Assembly (NCBI RefSeq): GCF_017874595.1
Contig: NZ_JAGILA010000003.1
Location: forward strand, 248,001-312,000
Source of the DNA: Sinorhizobium kostiense
GTDB lineage: Bacteria > Pseudomonadota > Alphaproteobacteria > Rhizobiales > Rhizobiaceae
DNA length: 64,000 nt
Direction: 5' to 3'
Shown here: piece by piece, positions 34,460 through 43,009 of the stretch
Numbering within the stretch: the first letter of the stretch is position 1
Layout of the letters: each line of letters begins with the position of its first letter
Translations under genes and position numbers: made by a program
Notes under the pieces: generated by a model
What the model saw: the letters and a program-made list of their open reading frames with translations, nothing else
Databases searched by the model: none
Told to the model about the DNA's origin: nothing

Positions 34460-35512
34460 ATGAAGGCTCAAGTGCTCAACCGATACGACGACGACCTGAA
34501 AACGGACCAGTGGGTCTCGCTCGAGGAGGTCGCCGATCCCAAAATCAACAAATCGACGGACGTCATCGTGCGCATAGGTGGCGCAGGCGTCTGCCGCACG
34601 GACCTGCACATAATCGAGGGCGTCTGGCGACCGCACATGGACCCGGGCGGCGACCAGCTCCTTCCGCTCATCATGGGACATGAGAATGCCGGATGGGTCG
34701 AAGAGGTCGGCAAGGAAGTCGAGGGCATCAAGGTCGGTGATCCGGTCATCGTCCATCCGAAGATTTCCGGAGGAACCTGCCTTGCCTGCCGACGCGGATT
34801 TGACATGCACGGCCCGGGAAAATTTCCGGGTCTCGATTGCAATGGCGGCTACGCCGAATATCTCTGCACCTCGGAGCGCAACATCGTGCCGCTTCCGCGG
34901 ACGCTGGCGCCGAAGGATGTCGCGCCGTATTCCGACGCCGGGCTGACCGCCTATCGCGCGGTGAAGAAGGCAACGCGCCATCTTCTGCCGGGAGAAAGCT
35001 GCGTCGTGATCGGCGCCGGTGGCCTCGGCCATATCGGCATCCAGTGCCTGAAGGCAATGTGTGCCGCCGATGTCATCGTCGTCGACAAATCGGATGACTC
35101 CCTGGCGCTCGCCGGCAAGATCGGGGCCGACAAACTCGTCAAGGCTGATGGGAACGAGGTCGAGGCCGTGCTCGCAATGACCGGTGGGCAGGGTGCCGAA
35201 GCCGTCATCGATTTTGTCGGCGAGAGAGGCACGACGACCAAAGGGCTCGCCATGACGCGGCCGATGGGCAGCTACTACGTCGTGGGCTACGGCGAGGACA
35301 TTCGCGTCCCGACCGTCGACATGGTCATCACCGAGAAGAACATCATTGGCAACCTGGTCGGCACGTGGGCCGAACTGGTTGAGTTGATGGCGCTCGCCGA
35401 TCGGGGCCTCGTCGAATTGACAACGGTCGAATACCGTCTCGCCGACGCAAATCGGGCGCTCCAGGATCTGAACAACGGTCGCATCCATGGGCGGGCCGTT
35501 CTCATCCCTTGA
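34460..35512 (+). CDS. Zinc-type NAD(P)-dependent alcohol dehydrogenase
   Basis: A 350-residue medium-chain dehydrogenase. Catalytic-zinc elements are present (GVCRTDLHIIEG and GHENAGWVEEVG, then D in FPGLDCNGGYAEY), with a Rossmann motif VIGAGGLGHIG and an acidic residue ending strand 2 (VIVVDKSDD), suggesting NAD. In the structural-zinc lobe, relatives usually have four cysteines; here the first and fourth appear as glycine (SGGTCLACRRGFDMHG), so that site is probably lost. The likely role is oxidation of the 2-propanol or another alcohol made by the neighbouring monooxygenase. The ATG follows AAGGAGGAGACAGTG; a GTG three bases earlier is possible. It is driven by its own sigma-54 promoter. 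Confidence 0.88.
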   Translation: MKAQVLNRYDDDLKTDQWVSLEEVADPKINKSTDVIVRIGGAGVCRTDLHIIEGVWRPHMDPGGDQLLPLIMGHENAGWVEEVGKEVEGIKVGDPVIVHPKISGGTCLACRRGFDMHGPGKFPGLDCNGGYAEYLCTSERNIVPLPRTLAPKDVAPYSDAGLTAYRAVKKATRHLLPGESCVVIGAGGLGHIGIQCLKAMCAADVIVVDKSDDSLALAGKIGADKLVKADGNEVEAVLAMTGGQGAEAVIDFVGERGTTTKGLAMTRPMGSYYVVGYGEDIRVPTVDMVITEKNIIGNLVGTWAELVELMALADRGLVELTTVEYRLADANRALQDLNNGRIHGRAVLIP

Positions 35513-35521
35513 GCCGCACTG

Positions 35522-35555
35522 TGCAGGCGGAAGAGCGCTCGGCCTTCCGCCTGCA
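35522..35555 (+). terminator. Terminator hairpin after the alcohol dehydrogenase
   Basis: A 12-bp perfect stem TGCAGGCGGAAG / CTTCCGCCTGCA with a ten-base loop lies ten bases after the stop codon, followed by CCTTT. It is a strong hairpin with a weak T-run. Confidence 0.6.
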
Positions 35556-35630
35556 CCTTTGACGTCCGGGCGGCGGTCGCTTTTTGGACCAAAGGTCGGT
35601 CGGCCGCTGTTGAATCCCGAAGGAAATAGC

Positions 35631-35891
35631 ATGTGCAAAACCCTTACTGCGAGGGGCCCGCAGCCTTTCCGGAAAATCAGCCGGCCGCTGAGGATTGCGG
35701 GTCATTCGACGAGCATCTGTCTGGAGGCCGCCTTCTGGCAGGTGCTCGATGCGATGGCGGTCGCCGAGGGCGTGACAACGCCGAAGCTCATTTCTGTCCT
35801 GCACGAGGAAGCCGCCCACATGTACGAGGACCTGCCGAATTTTGCCTCAGTGCTTAGAACCCTCTGTCTTCTGCATGAGAGCGGACGGTGA
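35631..35891 (+). CDS. Ribbon-helix-helix domain protein
   Basis: A protein of 86 residues of the RHH_4 type: RPLRIAGHSTSICLEAAFWQV, then TTPKLISVLHEEAAH, then NFASVLRTLCLL. This family is predicted to bind DNA as a dimer through an N-terminal beta strand. AAGGAAA precedes the ATG. A clear paralogue lies at 57188-57487, near the other end of the catabolic module, sharing the GHSTSI-LEAAFW core and the N-F-x-S-x-L-R-T ending. Both may regulate genes of this module. Confidence 0.75.
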   Translation: MCKTLTARGPQPFRKISRPLRIAGHSTSICLEAAFWQVLDAMAVAEGVTTPKLISVLHEEAAHMYEDLPNFASVLRTLCLLHESGR

Positions 35892-35958
35892 AGTGCGGCA
35901 AGCGGCGCCGGTTGGCTTCGCGCCGGCGCGCTCGACGTCAGACGAAGGCCAGCCTTGC

Positions 35959-36132
35959 TTAGGATGTCTTGTTCGCGGCTGTCCGGCCCTCCGCGATCCA
36001 GCGTGCCGCCAGCACCAGCGCGCCCATGCTGAACTCCTTGCCGTGCTTTGCGATCATTTCTTCCGAAAGGCTGGCGAGGCGTGCAAAAAACTCGTCCTTG
36101 CTCTTGTCCTCAGGGGTCAGTTCGGTCTGCAT
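35959..36132 (-). CDS. Small unknown protein (57 aa)
   Basis: MQTELTPEDKSKDEFFARLA, then EEMIAKHGKEFSMGALVLAARWIAEG. The start has an excellent ribosome-binding site (GAGGAGGAAACC-ATG). It lies ten bases after the WD40-like gene and ends the minus-strand operon. It is soluble and helical; no function is known to me. Confidence 0.6.
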   Translation of the reverse strand: MQTELTPEDKSKDEFFARLASLSEEMIAKHGKEFSMGALVLAARWIAEGRTAANKTS

Positions 36133-36142
36133 GGTTTCCTCC

Positions 36143-37267
36143 TCATGATTTGAAGATTTGCGGCGGGAAGGTGACAATTGCCGCAGTCCCGTCCGCCGTA
36201 CCGATGGCGAGATGGCTTCCGTTGGCCGACCACTCGAGCGCGGTGACCGCTTCTCCGGCGTGGCGAACCACCAATTCGTCCGCGCCGCCAATGCGGGCGA
36301 CGACGATCTGGCCACTGGCATAGCTGGCGGCGACCAGATTTCTCGTGGGATGGGCGGCCACGCGGTCGACGGCGACGAGCCCCGATCGGCCGGCAATCAG
36401 CGCGCCCGACCTGCTGTCGGCCAGCGGGGGCGCTTCCATCGTCCAGGCCGCGATGCGGAATGCTCCTGAGGCGATCAACGCATTGGACGGCCCGCTCCAG
36501 CAGCTCGACTCCACGGGCACGGGAAAATCATGCAGGACCGCCGTCCGTTTCGTGGCGACTTCGACGAGTCCAATGCCCTGCCGCCCGAGAGGACAGGCCA
36601 GCCAGCGGCCGTCGCCGCTCCATCTTATCGCGATCGGTCGAGCGGGAAGGTGGATGCTCTGCGGATCCGTCGCCTCCGAGGTTTCCCAAAGGAGCAGCCC
36701 GTTTGCCGTGCCGGCCGCAACGTGAAGTCCGTCCGGCGACAGCGCAATCGCGGCGATCCCGCAATTCTCCGGTTCCAGCCGAACGGGTGGGCTGCGGTGG
36801 TGCGAAAGAAAAAGGTCCACGCCGTCGCTCATGGCGGTAATTCCGTTTGCCGCCCGGTGGTCAAGCGCCATGACGGGGCCGCCCACCCGTATTCCGGCGC
36901 TTTCGATCTCGCCGCTGGCGTCAACAAACAGGAGTTCGCCCGCGCCGCTCGCGACGATGAAACGATCCGCCGGCCCCGCGGCAAGAGGAAGTGTGCGATC
37001 GTCAAGGGTCGCCGTCTCGATCAACGGCGGCGGTGGCGCCTTGCGGGGCCGGATCGTCGCCCGGCCGAAATCGGCGCTGACGCGAATGCGCTTCTCGGGC
37101 GCTTCCGCGTCGGCAAGCGGGGCGATCGCCAAACTGCCGTCAGCGCCGGCGAAGGCGACCGCCGTGCCGGCGGCGTTGAAACGCAAGTCCATAACGGTTG
37201 CTCGTCGTTGCCAGCTTCGCGCGAACAGATCGAACATTGTGAGATTGCGGGCACTCTCCTGGTTCAT
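36143..37267 (-). CDS. WD40-like beta-propeller protein
   Basis: A protein of 374 residues made of repeats ending in tryptophan- or valine-containing strands: VMDLRFNAAGTAVAFAGADGS, IAAIALSPDGLHVAAGTANGLLLW, PIAIRWSGDGRWLACPLG, VTALEWSANGSHLAIGTADGTAAI. This spacing of about 40-45 residues is typical of WD40 or related propellers. No signal peptide is seen. It sits in a minus-strand operon of otherwise unknown small proteins next to the monooxygenase; a scaffold role is possible. A second long open frame on the opposite strand is a coding shadow. Confidence 0.8.
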   Translation of the reverse strand: MNQESARNLTMFDLFARSWQRRATVMDLRFNAAGTAVAFAGADGSLAIAPLADAEAPEKRIRVSADFGRATIRPRKAPPPPLIETATLDDRTLPLAAGPADRFIVASGAGELLFVDASGEIESAGIRVGGPVMALDHRAANGITAMSDGVDLFLSHHRSPPVRLEPENCGIAAIALSPDGLHVAAGTANGLLLWETSEATDPQSIHLPARPIAIRWSGDGRWLACPLGRQGIGLVEVATKRTAVLHDFPVPVESSCWSGPSNALIASGAFRIAAWTMEAPPLADSRSGALIAGRSGLVAVDRVAAHPTRNLVAASYASGQIVVARIGGADELVVRHAGEAVTALEWSANGSHLAIGTADGTAAIVTFPPQIFKS

Positions 37268-37279
37268 TTCGCTCCTCCC

Positions 37280-37594
37280 TCAGCCGCCTGCGGTCTGCTC
37301 CAGCAGGCGGTCGATTTCTGCCGTGGCCTCCTCGGCGTTGGCGATGTGCTCTTCGCAGGTCCTCAGTCGCGCTCTCATCGCCGACGCCCTCTCTTGCTCG
37401 TCATGCAAGTTCTGCACCAGTTGTGGCTCCGCGCCCTTGGCGTCGGCTTCGAGCTCGAGGCGCAGCAGCTCCATTTCGGTCCCTGCCAGCGCCTGTGTCA
37501 GCTTCAGCTGTTCGGCGTTGAGACCCGCAAGCTCGGCCACGAGCGCCAGGCGCCGATGCAGCAAATTGGAAGATGATGGCTCTTGCTTGCTCAC
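37280..37594 (-). CDS. Coiled-coil protein, unknown
   Basis: A protein of 104 residues, almost entirely helical with heptad-like leucines (LALVAELAGLNAEQLKLTQALAGTE, split by charged residues) and Glu-rich ends. It is part of the minus-strand operon between the 157-residue protein and the WD40-like gene, 12 bases from the latter. It may be a partner of the propeller protein. No family is recognised. Confidence 0.65.
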   Translation of the reverse strand: MSKQEPSSSNLLHRRLALVAELAGLNAEQLKLTQALAGTEMELLRLELEADAKGAEPQLVQNLHDEQERASAMRARLRTCEEHIANAEEATAEIDRLLEQTAGG

Positions 37595-37650
37595 CCGAAC
37601 CTCCTATCGTTAGTGCCGTGCCCCGACAGTTGAGGCAAAAGGTGGACCAG

Positions 37651-37914
37651 ATGTTCGAAACGGCAGGAAAGACATTCTTCGCGGCATTGAGAGATGCCGT
37701 TGCGAGGCGCCTGGGTCCGGACCATGCCTGTTTTCAGGTGATGGCGCGAGCGGCGGACGTCGGAGATGCCGATGCGACGGCGGCGGCGCAGGATGCGCTC
37801 AATGCGCTCGGCGGCGAGGTGGCGGCGGTCCTGATGGCCGATGTGCACAAGGCGCTTCGCGAGCATCCCGCTGGCGTTCTCGGGGCTTGGCAGCCCTTCG
37901 GCAATAGACACTGA
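37651..37914 (+). CDS. Small unknown helical protein (87 aa)
   Basis: An alanine-rich helical protein (MFETAGKTFFAALRDAVARR, then ATAAAQDALNALGGEVAAVL) on the plus strand between two minus-strand genes, ending eight bases before the convergent gene. AGGTGG lies eight bases before the ATG. Its codon-position pattern looks like coding sequence, but an opposite-strand frame is also open, so the call is tentative. Confidence 0.4.
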   Translation: MFETAGKTFFAALRDAVARRLGPDHACFQVMARAADVGDADATAAAQDALNALGGEVAAVLMADVHKALREHPAGVLGAWQPFGNRH

Positions 37915-37922
37915 GGTCTCGG

Positions 37923-38396
37923 TCATGACTTTGCGCCCGGCGCTGTCCCAGGCTTTTCCCAGGTAGAAAGCTTTTCCGGCAGGTCGGAAAGCTGGCTTTG
38001 GAACTGCCTTTCCGCGATCTCGATATGGCTCCTGAGCTGATCCCAAAGATCCACGCGCAGGAGGTTCGCCTTGTCACCGAGCAATCGCTCGATTTCCTCC
38101 AGGCGGAACTGGTGGGACAGAGACACACCCGCGAAGACAAAGTCCCGCAGAAGCGTGGCATGGGTTTCGATGAATGACCCGATCATCGGGTGTGTTTCCG
38201 GCGTCAGGCCGCGGGCGGCCATCTCCGATTCCATGAACGCCTGGAAATAGCGCTGCAGCAGATATTGGCTCTCGCCGAGGAAGCGTATCTGGAAGACCAG
38301 GTCGCGAGGCATCAGCCGCACCAGGTCACCGGTTACGTTGCTATTGTAGCCGGTCACCGGCCCAAAGCCCTGCCGGTCTTTGCCCTCTTTCGACAT
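37923..38396 (-). CDS. Unknown helical protein (157 aa)
   Basis: MSKEGKDRQGFGPVTGYNSN, then LVRLMPRDLVFQIRFLGESQYLLQRYFQ. GGGAGGATCTGTG precedes the chosen ATG at 38396. The protein is soluble and helical; the phrase ESEMAARGLTPETHPMIG has no family I can name. It is the first gene of the minus-strand operon that runs to the WD40-like protein, and it is divergent from the monooxygenase operon, so both share a regulatory region. Confidence 0.6.
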   Translation of the reverse strand: MSKEGKDRQGFGPVTGYNSNVTGDLVRLMPRDLVFQIRFLGESQYLLQRYFQAFMESEMAARGLTPETHPMIGSFIETHATLLRDFVFAGVSLSHQFRLEEIERLLGDKANLLRVDLWDQLRSHIEIAERQFQSQLSDLPEKLSTWEKPGTAPGAKS

Positions 38397-38513
38397 CACA
38401 GATCCTCCCATTCGGCAATTTCAATCCGCAAAGAATTATGGGAGAGAAATTTAAGTTTTCAACTTTGATTCATTGTGAGTTACAAAGTATTCTGTCCAAA
38501 GTATCAGGGGTTG

Positions 38514-38550
38514 TGTAACGCTTTACATATGTAAATTACATTTGTAACGC
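38514..38550. promoter_or_regulatory. Candidate enhancer: TGTAACGC repeats around a palindrome
   Basis: TGTAACGC occurs at 38514-38521 and 38543-38550, flanking the perfect 14-bp palindrome TTTACATATGTAAA (38522-38535). It lies 75-111 bp upstream of the sigma-54 promoter, the usual range for an AcoR/MimR-type activator. The sequence differs from the inverted repeat upstream of the alcohol dehydrogenase, so a different activator may be used. Confidence 0.55.
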
Positions 38551-38624
38551 GGTTATTTACACATCATCGGGAACTTCTGCCGAAGATCTCCTAGGTTCTA
38601 TGTTGTCACGCGGATTTTTCGACT

Positions 38625-38639
38625 TGGCACGACCCTTGC
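38625..38639 (+). promoter_or_regulatory. Sigma-54 promoter of the monooxygenase operon
   Basis: TGGCAC-GACCC-TTGC, with GG and GC 12 bases apart, is a near-perfect -24/-12 element. It differs from the alcohol dehydrogenase promoter at only one spacer base. Confidence 0.88.
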
Positions 38640-38910
38640 TTCATCCTTTCGTATAAGAAGCCCACCGCCCCGACGCGGTGCCACAAGAACGAAGGAGTGG
38701 GGAAAGGGAGTTCAGACGCCAGCCGTCGCGTGGCCAGCGCCCGCGCTTTGGCGACATCCCACCCACGAGCACCTTTGCCGCGAACCACTACGGCGGAACG
38801 GTTGCGCTGAGGAGGCGTGCCGCTGTGTCCGCTTGAACTCAAACCGCGGCGATGTGCCGCTTCCGCCCAGGCCAAGGGGTCTGCGGCGCAAATCGTGGAG
38901 GCTTTGCATC

Positions 38911-40578
38911 ATGACGTCGTTGACGCTCAACAAGATAACCTCGCAGCGCGGAATATCCGTCGGTGAGGCGACGAAGAAGATATCCGATCTCGGCTGGAAT
39001 CCGACCTATGTCCAGGAAGCGATGACCTTCCCGACGGATTACAAGATCACCAAGGCGCCTCGCGATCCGATGAAGCAGGTGCTCAGATCCTATTTCCCGA
39101 TGCAGGAGGAAAAGGATAACCGCGTCTATGGCGCGCTCGACGCAGCGTTGCGTGGCGACATGTTCCGCAATGTCGAGCCGCGCTGGGTGGAGTGGATGAA
39201 GCTCTTCCTGGCGATCATTCCCTTCCCGGAAATTTCCGCCGCGCGCTCCATGGCGATGGTGGCCCGTCTTGCCCCCGGTGAGGATCTCAGAACCGGCTTC
39301 ACCATGCAGATGGTCGACGAGTTTCGCCATTCCACCATCCAGATGAATCTGAAGAAGTGGTACATGGAGAACTATATTGATCCCGCAGGCTTCGACATCA
39401 CCGAGGAAGCCTTCGGCAAGTGCTACGCGACGACGATCGGCCGGCAGTTCGGCGAGGGCTTCATCACCGGCGACACGATGACGGCCGCCTGTATGTATCT
39501 CACCGTCGTCGCCGAGACCGCATTCACCAACACGCTCTTCGTCGCGATGCCGTCGGAAGCGGCCCGCAACGGTGACTACGCCTTGCCGACCGTGTTCCTC
39601 TCCGTGCAATCCGACGAGAGCCGGCACATCGGCAACGGTCACTCGCTGCTGATGGCGGCACTGAAGGAACCGGACAACCATCTGCTCCTCGAGCGCGACA
39701 TGCGCTACGCCTTCTGGCAGAACCACGCGATCGTCGACGCCGCCATCGGCACCTTCATCGAATACGGTACCACCAACCGCGACAAGTCGAAGGAATCCTA
39801 TGCGGAGATGTGGCATCGCTGGATCTTCGAGGACTACTACCGCACCTACATGCTGCCGCTCGAGAAATACGGCATCAAGATCCACCACGACGACGTCCAG
39901 ACTGCGTGGAAACGCATCACCGAGAAGTTCTACGTCCACAAGATCGCGCAGTTCTTCGCAGTCGGCTGGCCGGTCAATTTCTGGCGCATCGAAGCCCAGC
40001 GCGAGCAGGACTTCGAGTGGTTCGAGCATAAGTACCCGGGCTGGTATGCCCAGTTCGGCGACTTCTGGAAGTGGTACGACAAGCTCAGCCATCGCGGCGA
40101 GAAGGTCATCACCTTCAACGAGGATGTCGGCTACGTCTATCCGCATCGCTGCTGGTCGAGCCTGGTGCCATGCGTCGTGCGCGAGGACATCGTCACCGAC
40201 GTGATCGACGGGCAACTCCACACCTTCGCACACGAGATCGATCGCTGGACGGCGGTGGAGGCCTTCTCCGACGAGTACCAGGGGCGTCCGACCCCGGCCA
40301 TGGGCCGCTTCAGCGGCAAGCGCGAGTGGGAGACCCTCTATCACGGTTGGGATCTCGCCGATGCGATCAAGGATCTCAATTTCGTCCGCTCCGACGGCAA
40401 GACGCTCGTTCCGCAACCGCATCTGCGGTTCGACGACAAGGAGATGTGGACCCTCGACGACGTTCGTGGCCACACGCTGCAGTCGCCTTTGACCCTGCTG
40501 CGCGAAATGACCCCGGACGCCCGCGAGAAGCATCTCGCCGAATACCGTGCCGGCTTCCAGGTGCGGCCCTTCAATTGA
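38911..40578 (+). CDS. prmA: Propane/acetone monooxygenase hydroxylase, large subunit (PrmA/MimA)
   Basis: A protein of 555 residues, alpha subunit of a soluble diiron monooxygenase. The two E-x-x-H iron motifs are visible: [11 protein letters not shown] and [11 protein letters not shown] further iron-ligand glutamate is in VVAETAFTN, and there is a long TWxxDxAxR-like helical bundle around them. The start [20 protein letters not shown] is typical of the PrmA/MimA group rather than MmoX. With PrmB, C and D it inserts oxygen into propane (at C2) or, as shown for mycobacterial Mim, acetone or phenol. The ATG at 38911 has GTGGAGG upstream. It is first in the operon. Confidence 0.92.
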   Translation: MTSLTLNKITSQRGISVGEATKKISDLGWNPTYVQEAMTFPTDYKITKAPRDPMKQVLRSYFPMQEEKDNRVYGALDAALRGDMFRNVEPRWVEWMKLFLAIIPFPEISAARSMAMVARLAPGEDLRTGFTMQMVDEFRHSTIQMNLKKWYMENYIDPAGFDITEEAFGKCYATTIGRQFGEGFITGDTMTAACMYLTVVAETAFTNTLFVAMPSEAARNGDYALPTVFLSVQSDESRHIGNGHSLLMAALKEPDNHLLLERDMRYAFWQNHAIVDAAIGTFIEYGTTNRDKSKESYAEMWHRWIFEDYYRTYMLPLEKYGIKIHHDDVQTAWKRITEKFYVHKIAQFFAVGWPVNFWRIEAQREQDFEWFEHKYPGWYAQFGDFWKWYDKLSHRGEKVITFNEDVGYVYPHRCWSSLVPCVVREDIVTDVIDGQLHTFAHEIDRWTAVEAFSDEYQGRPTPAMGRFSGKREWETLYHGWDLADAIKDLNFVRSDGKTLVPQPHLRFDDKEMWTLDDVRGHTLQSPLTLLREMTPDAREKHLAEYRAGFQVRPFN

Positions 40579-40585
40579 TTGGCAG

Positions 40586-40609
40586 GCGGGCCGGCTTCGG
40601 CCGGCCCGC
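40586..40609 (+). other. GC hairpin with TTCG tetraloop in the monooxygenase operon
   Basis: GCGGGCCGGC-TTCG-GCCGGCCCGC, a perfect 10-bp stem with a stable tetraloop, starts seven bases after the prmA stop. There is no T-run, so it more likely protects the prmA message from 3' decay, or attenuates, than terminates. Confidence 0.65.
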
Positions 40610-40629
40610 ACAAAGGCTGGTGGCCTCAA

Positions 40630-40824
40630 ATGTCACGCGCTCGCTACATCTTGCCCATCGCCGTTGCGCTCTGGGCAGCCATTGCCGCGACCGTCTTCAT
40701 CGTCACCGGGGCAAACGCGCCGGCCGACGACTGGAAGAATGCCACGGCCGGCTACCGGGGCGCGCTCGGCCAGAAGCAGGAAATACGAGTGAAGGTATTC
40801 GCAATCGGGAGGCTAATAACATGA
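40630..40824 (+). CDS. Small single-span membrane protein, unknown
   Basis: A 64-residue protein with one hydrophobic segment (YILPIAVALWAAIAATVFIVTG) and a short polar tail. It lies between prmA and prmB; its stop overlaps the prmB ATG by four bases. In the propane monooxygenase operons I recall, prmA is followed directly by prmB, so this is an extra gene. The ribosome-binding site is weak. It could anchor the enzyme to the membrane; that is speculation. Confidence 0.5.
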   Translation: MSRARYILPIAVALWAAIAATVFIVTGANAPADDWKNATAGYRGALGQKQEIRVKVFAIGRLIT

Positions 40825-41882
40825 GTGACGCTCACACAGTGCGTCTGGAGCCGGTCGGCGTCGAATTCGAGGTCGAGAGCGGCGAGACGGTTCTGAATGC
40901 GGCATTTCGCCAGGGCATCGCGCTGCCGCACGGCTGCAAGGAAGGACAGTGTTCGGCCTGCAAATGCGTGCTGCTGGACGGCGAGGTCGACATGCTCAGA
41001 TATTCGACTTTCGCACTTAACGACATGGAGAAGGACACCGGCCACATACTCCTGTGCCGGACGCTCGCCTACTCCGACATGGCAGTGGAACTGCTCAACT
41101 ATGATGAGGAGGTCCTCTCAAAGTCGATCGCGGTGAAGACCTATTACGGACGGATCGTCCATATCGAGCGGCTGACACACGACATCCGCGGGATTGAGAT
41201 CGAACTCGACTCGTCGATCAAGTTCTGGGCCGGTCAATATGTCGACATCACAGTCACAACGGAAAAAGGGGAGACGATTACGCGCTCGTTCTCCATGGCA
41301 AATACGCCGGACGAAGCCGAAAAGCTCTCCTTCATCATCAAGAAATACCCCGAAGGAAAATTCTCGGGAGAGCTCGATTCCGGAGGAATCCGGGTCGGAG
41401 CCGAAGTCACCATAGTCGGACCCTACGGCACTTGCTTCCGGCGTGAGGGGCGGGATGGACCACTCGTGCTCGTTGGCGCCGGTTCCGGGATGTCGCCGAT
41501 CTGGTCGATCCTGAACGACCACCTGAAGAGCGGCGAGGAACGGCCGGTCTATTTCTTCTACGGCGCCCGGACGCGCGAGGATCTCTTTCATCTCGATCGG
41601 ATCGCCGATCTGACGGCGCGCCACCCCAGCGTGAATTTCATCCCCGTGCTGTCGCATGCCAACGGCGACGCCTCCTGGGAGGGATCGCGGGGCTTCGTGC
41701 ATGAAAGCGTCGATGCCACGCTGAAGGAACTGGGGGTGGACGGGCAGGGCGATGTCTATGCCTGCGGTCCGCCGCCGATGATCGACGCGCTGCAACCTGT
41801 CCTGTTCATGAACGGGTTCGAAGCGGAGCGGATCTTCTTCGACAAGTTCACCACGTCGTCCAGCGCCACACCAGGCCATTGA
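40821..41882 (+). CDS. prmB: Monooxygenase reductase (PrmB/MimB)
   Basis: A protein of 353 residues. An N-terminal [2Fe-2S] plant-type ferredoxin domain (CKEGQCSACKC, then LLCRTLAY giving the fourth cysteine) is followed by an FAD-binding domain (RSFSMANTP) and an NAD(P)H domain (LVLVGAGSGMSPIWSIL, then YACGPPPMIDA). It passes electrons from NADH to the diiron hydroxylase. It sits between prmA and prmC. Confidence 0.93.
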   Translation: MSDAHTVRLEPVGVEFEVESGETVLNAAFRQGIALPHGCKEGQCSACKCVLLDGEVDMLRYSTFALNDMEKDTGHILLCRTLAYSDMAVELLNYDEEVLSKSIAVKTYYGRIVHIERLTHDIRGIEIELDSSIKFWAGQYVDITVTTEKGETITRSFSMANTPDEAEKLSFIIKKYPEGKFSGELDSGGIRVGAEVTIVGPYGTCFRREGRDGPLVLVGAGSGMSPIWSILNDHLKSGEERPVYFFYGARTREDLFHLDRIADLTARHPSVNFIPVLSHANGDASWEGSRGFVHESVDATLKELGVDGQGDVYACGPPPMIDALQPVLFMNGFEAERIFFDKFTTSSSATPGH

Positions 41883-41933
41883 GGAGTGCCCGTGGCGGGA
41901 CATTCAGCAACTGCAACAAGGGAGTGAGAAATT

Positions 41934-42992
41934 ATGCCAGCGATTTCGAGTTCAGTCGGTTCAGGAGCGGCCGGCGCCGCCGTATTCGCGGATTCCGACA
42001 GCCGCAAGTACCGTTACTACGATCCACGCGGCCAGCGCGCCACCCACTATGAGGACGTCACAGTCGACGTCCAGCCTGATCCCGAGCGGTACCTGATCCA
42101 GAACTGGATCATCAATTTCTCGAACGGCAAGGGCGCCTACGTGAAGGACAACACGGCCGCGCTCAGCTCGAATTGGCACGCCTTCCGTGCCCCCGACCAG
42201 GAATGGGAACGCACCCATTATCAGCGGCAGTCGAAGATCGAGACGATGGTGCAGAGCGTCATCGCCAACGGCCGGAAGTCCGGTGCGCCGAAGACCTATG
42301 ACAAGGTTTGGGTGAAGATCCTGCAGTCGCATCTGGGCGCCTGGAAGCACGCGGAATTCGGCCTCGGCACCTCGCTGATGCAGGCGCAACGCTATGGTTA
42401 CACCCAGATGATCAACAATGCCACGTTGACCAACTCTTCCTACAAGCTGCGGCTTGCCCAGGACATCACGCTTTATCTCGCCGAAATCGGAATGGACATC
42501 CCGGGATGGGACGACGCGCTCGGCAAAAAGGCCTGGCTCGAGGACGGGATCTGGCAGGGCACGCGCGAGGCGGTCGAGACGATCATGGGCTCGGCGGACT
42601 ATCTCGAGCAGTACTTCGCGATCAACATCGTTTTCGAGCCGCTGGTCGGCGAACTGTTCCGCTCCGGCTTCCTGATGCAGTCGGCGGCAGCCAACCACGA
42701 CTTCATCACCCCGCCGGTGATCTCCGCGGCTGAGGCCGACTACGACCGCAACCTCGCGAATACCATCGACCTCATCTACCTGCTCGCCCATGACGAGGTG
42801 CACGGCGCCCATAACCGGCAGCTCTTCCTGAGCTGGCTCTCCAAGCATCGGGCGCTGGCCGACAAGGCCGCTCTCGGCCTGCAGCCGATCTGGTCGATGC
42901 CGCATTCCAAGCCGATCTCGTTTGACGACATCCGGGCACAATCCCAGGAGCGGATCGGGCAAATCCTCGGCGAACTCGGTCTCAACAGCTGA
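41934..42992 (+). CDS. prmC: Monooxygenase hydroxylase, small subunit (PrmC/MimC)
   Basis: A protein of 352 residues, beta subunit. It belongs to the ferritin-like family without iron ligands: RYYDPRGQRATHYEDVTVD, SLMQAQRYGYTQMINNATL, and a helical core typical of MmoY/PrmC. It forms the heterotetrameric hydroxylase with PrmA. AGGGAGTGAGAAATT precedes the ATG. Confidence 0.92.
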   Translation: MPAISSSVGSGAAGAAVFADSDSRKYRYYDPRGQRATHYEDVTVDVQPDPERYLIQNWIINFSNGKGAYVKDNTAALSSNWHAFRAPDQEWERTHYQRQSKIETMVQSVIANGRKSGAPKTYDKVWVKILQSHLGAWKHAEFGLGTSLMQAQRYGYTQMINNATLTNSSYKLRLAQDITLYLAEIGMDIPGWDDALGKKAWLEDGIWQGTREAVETIMGSADYLEQYFAINIVFEPLVGELFRSGFLMQSAAANHDFITPPVISAAEADYDRNLANTIDLIYLLAHDEVHGAHNRQLFLSWLSKHRALADKAALGLQPIWSMPHSKPISFDDIRAQSQERIGQILGELGLNS

Positions 42993-43009
42993 CATCAGGG
43001 AGAACGCAC

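Larger units (their letters stand above)
38397..38910. promoter_or_regulatory. Monooxygenase control region
   Basis: A 514-bp gap with no gene. It has an AT-rich left part (38440-38560) with repeated TGTAAC motifs and a sigma-54 promoter at 38625, followed by a leader of about 270 bases before prmA. Small open frames in the leader are on the opposite strand and not convincing. Confidence 0.6.

Noticed and set aside
33045-35638. Long open frames opposite the sigma-54 regulator and the alcohol dehydrogenase
   Set aside because: Low-complexity His/Asp/Arg-rich translations with no ribosome-binding site, explained by codon bias of the real genes.
38839-40629. A 596-codon open frame on the strand opposite prmA
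   Set aside because: It is an antisense shadow of a GC-rich gene: its protein has no family resemblance, while the plus-strand frame is a clear diiron hydroxylase.
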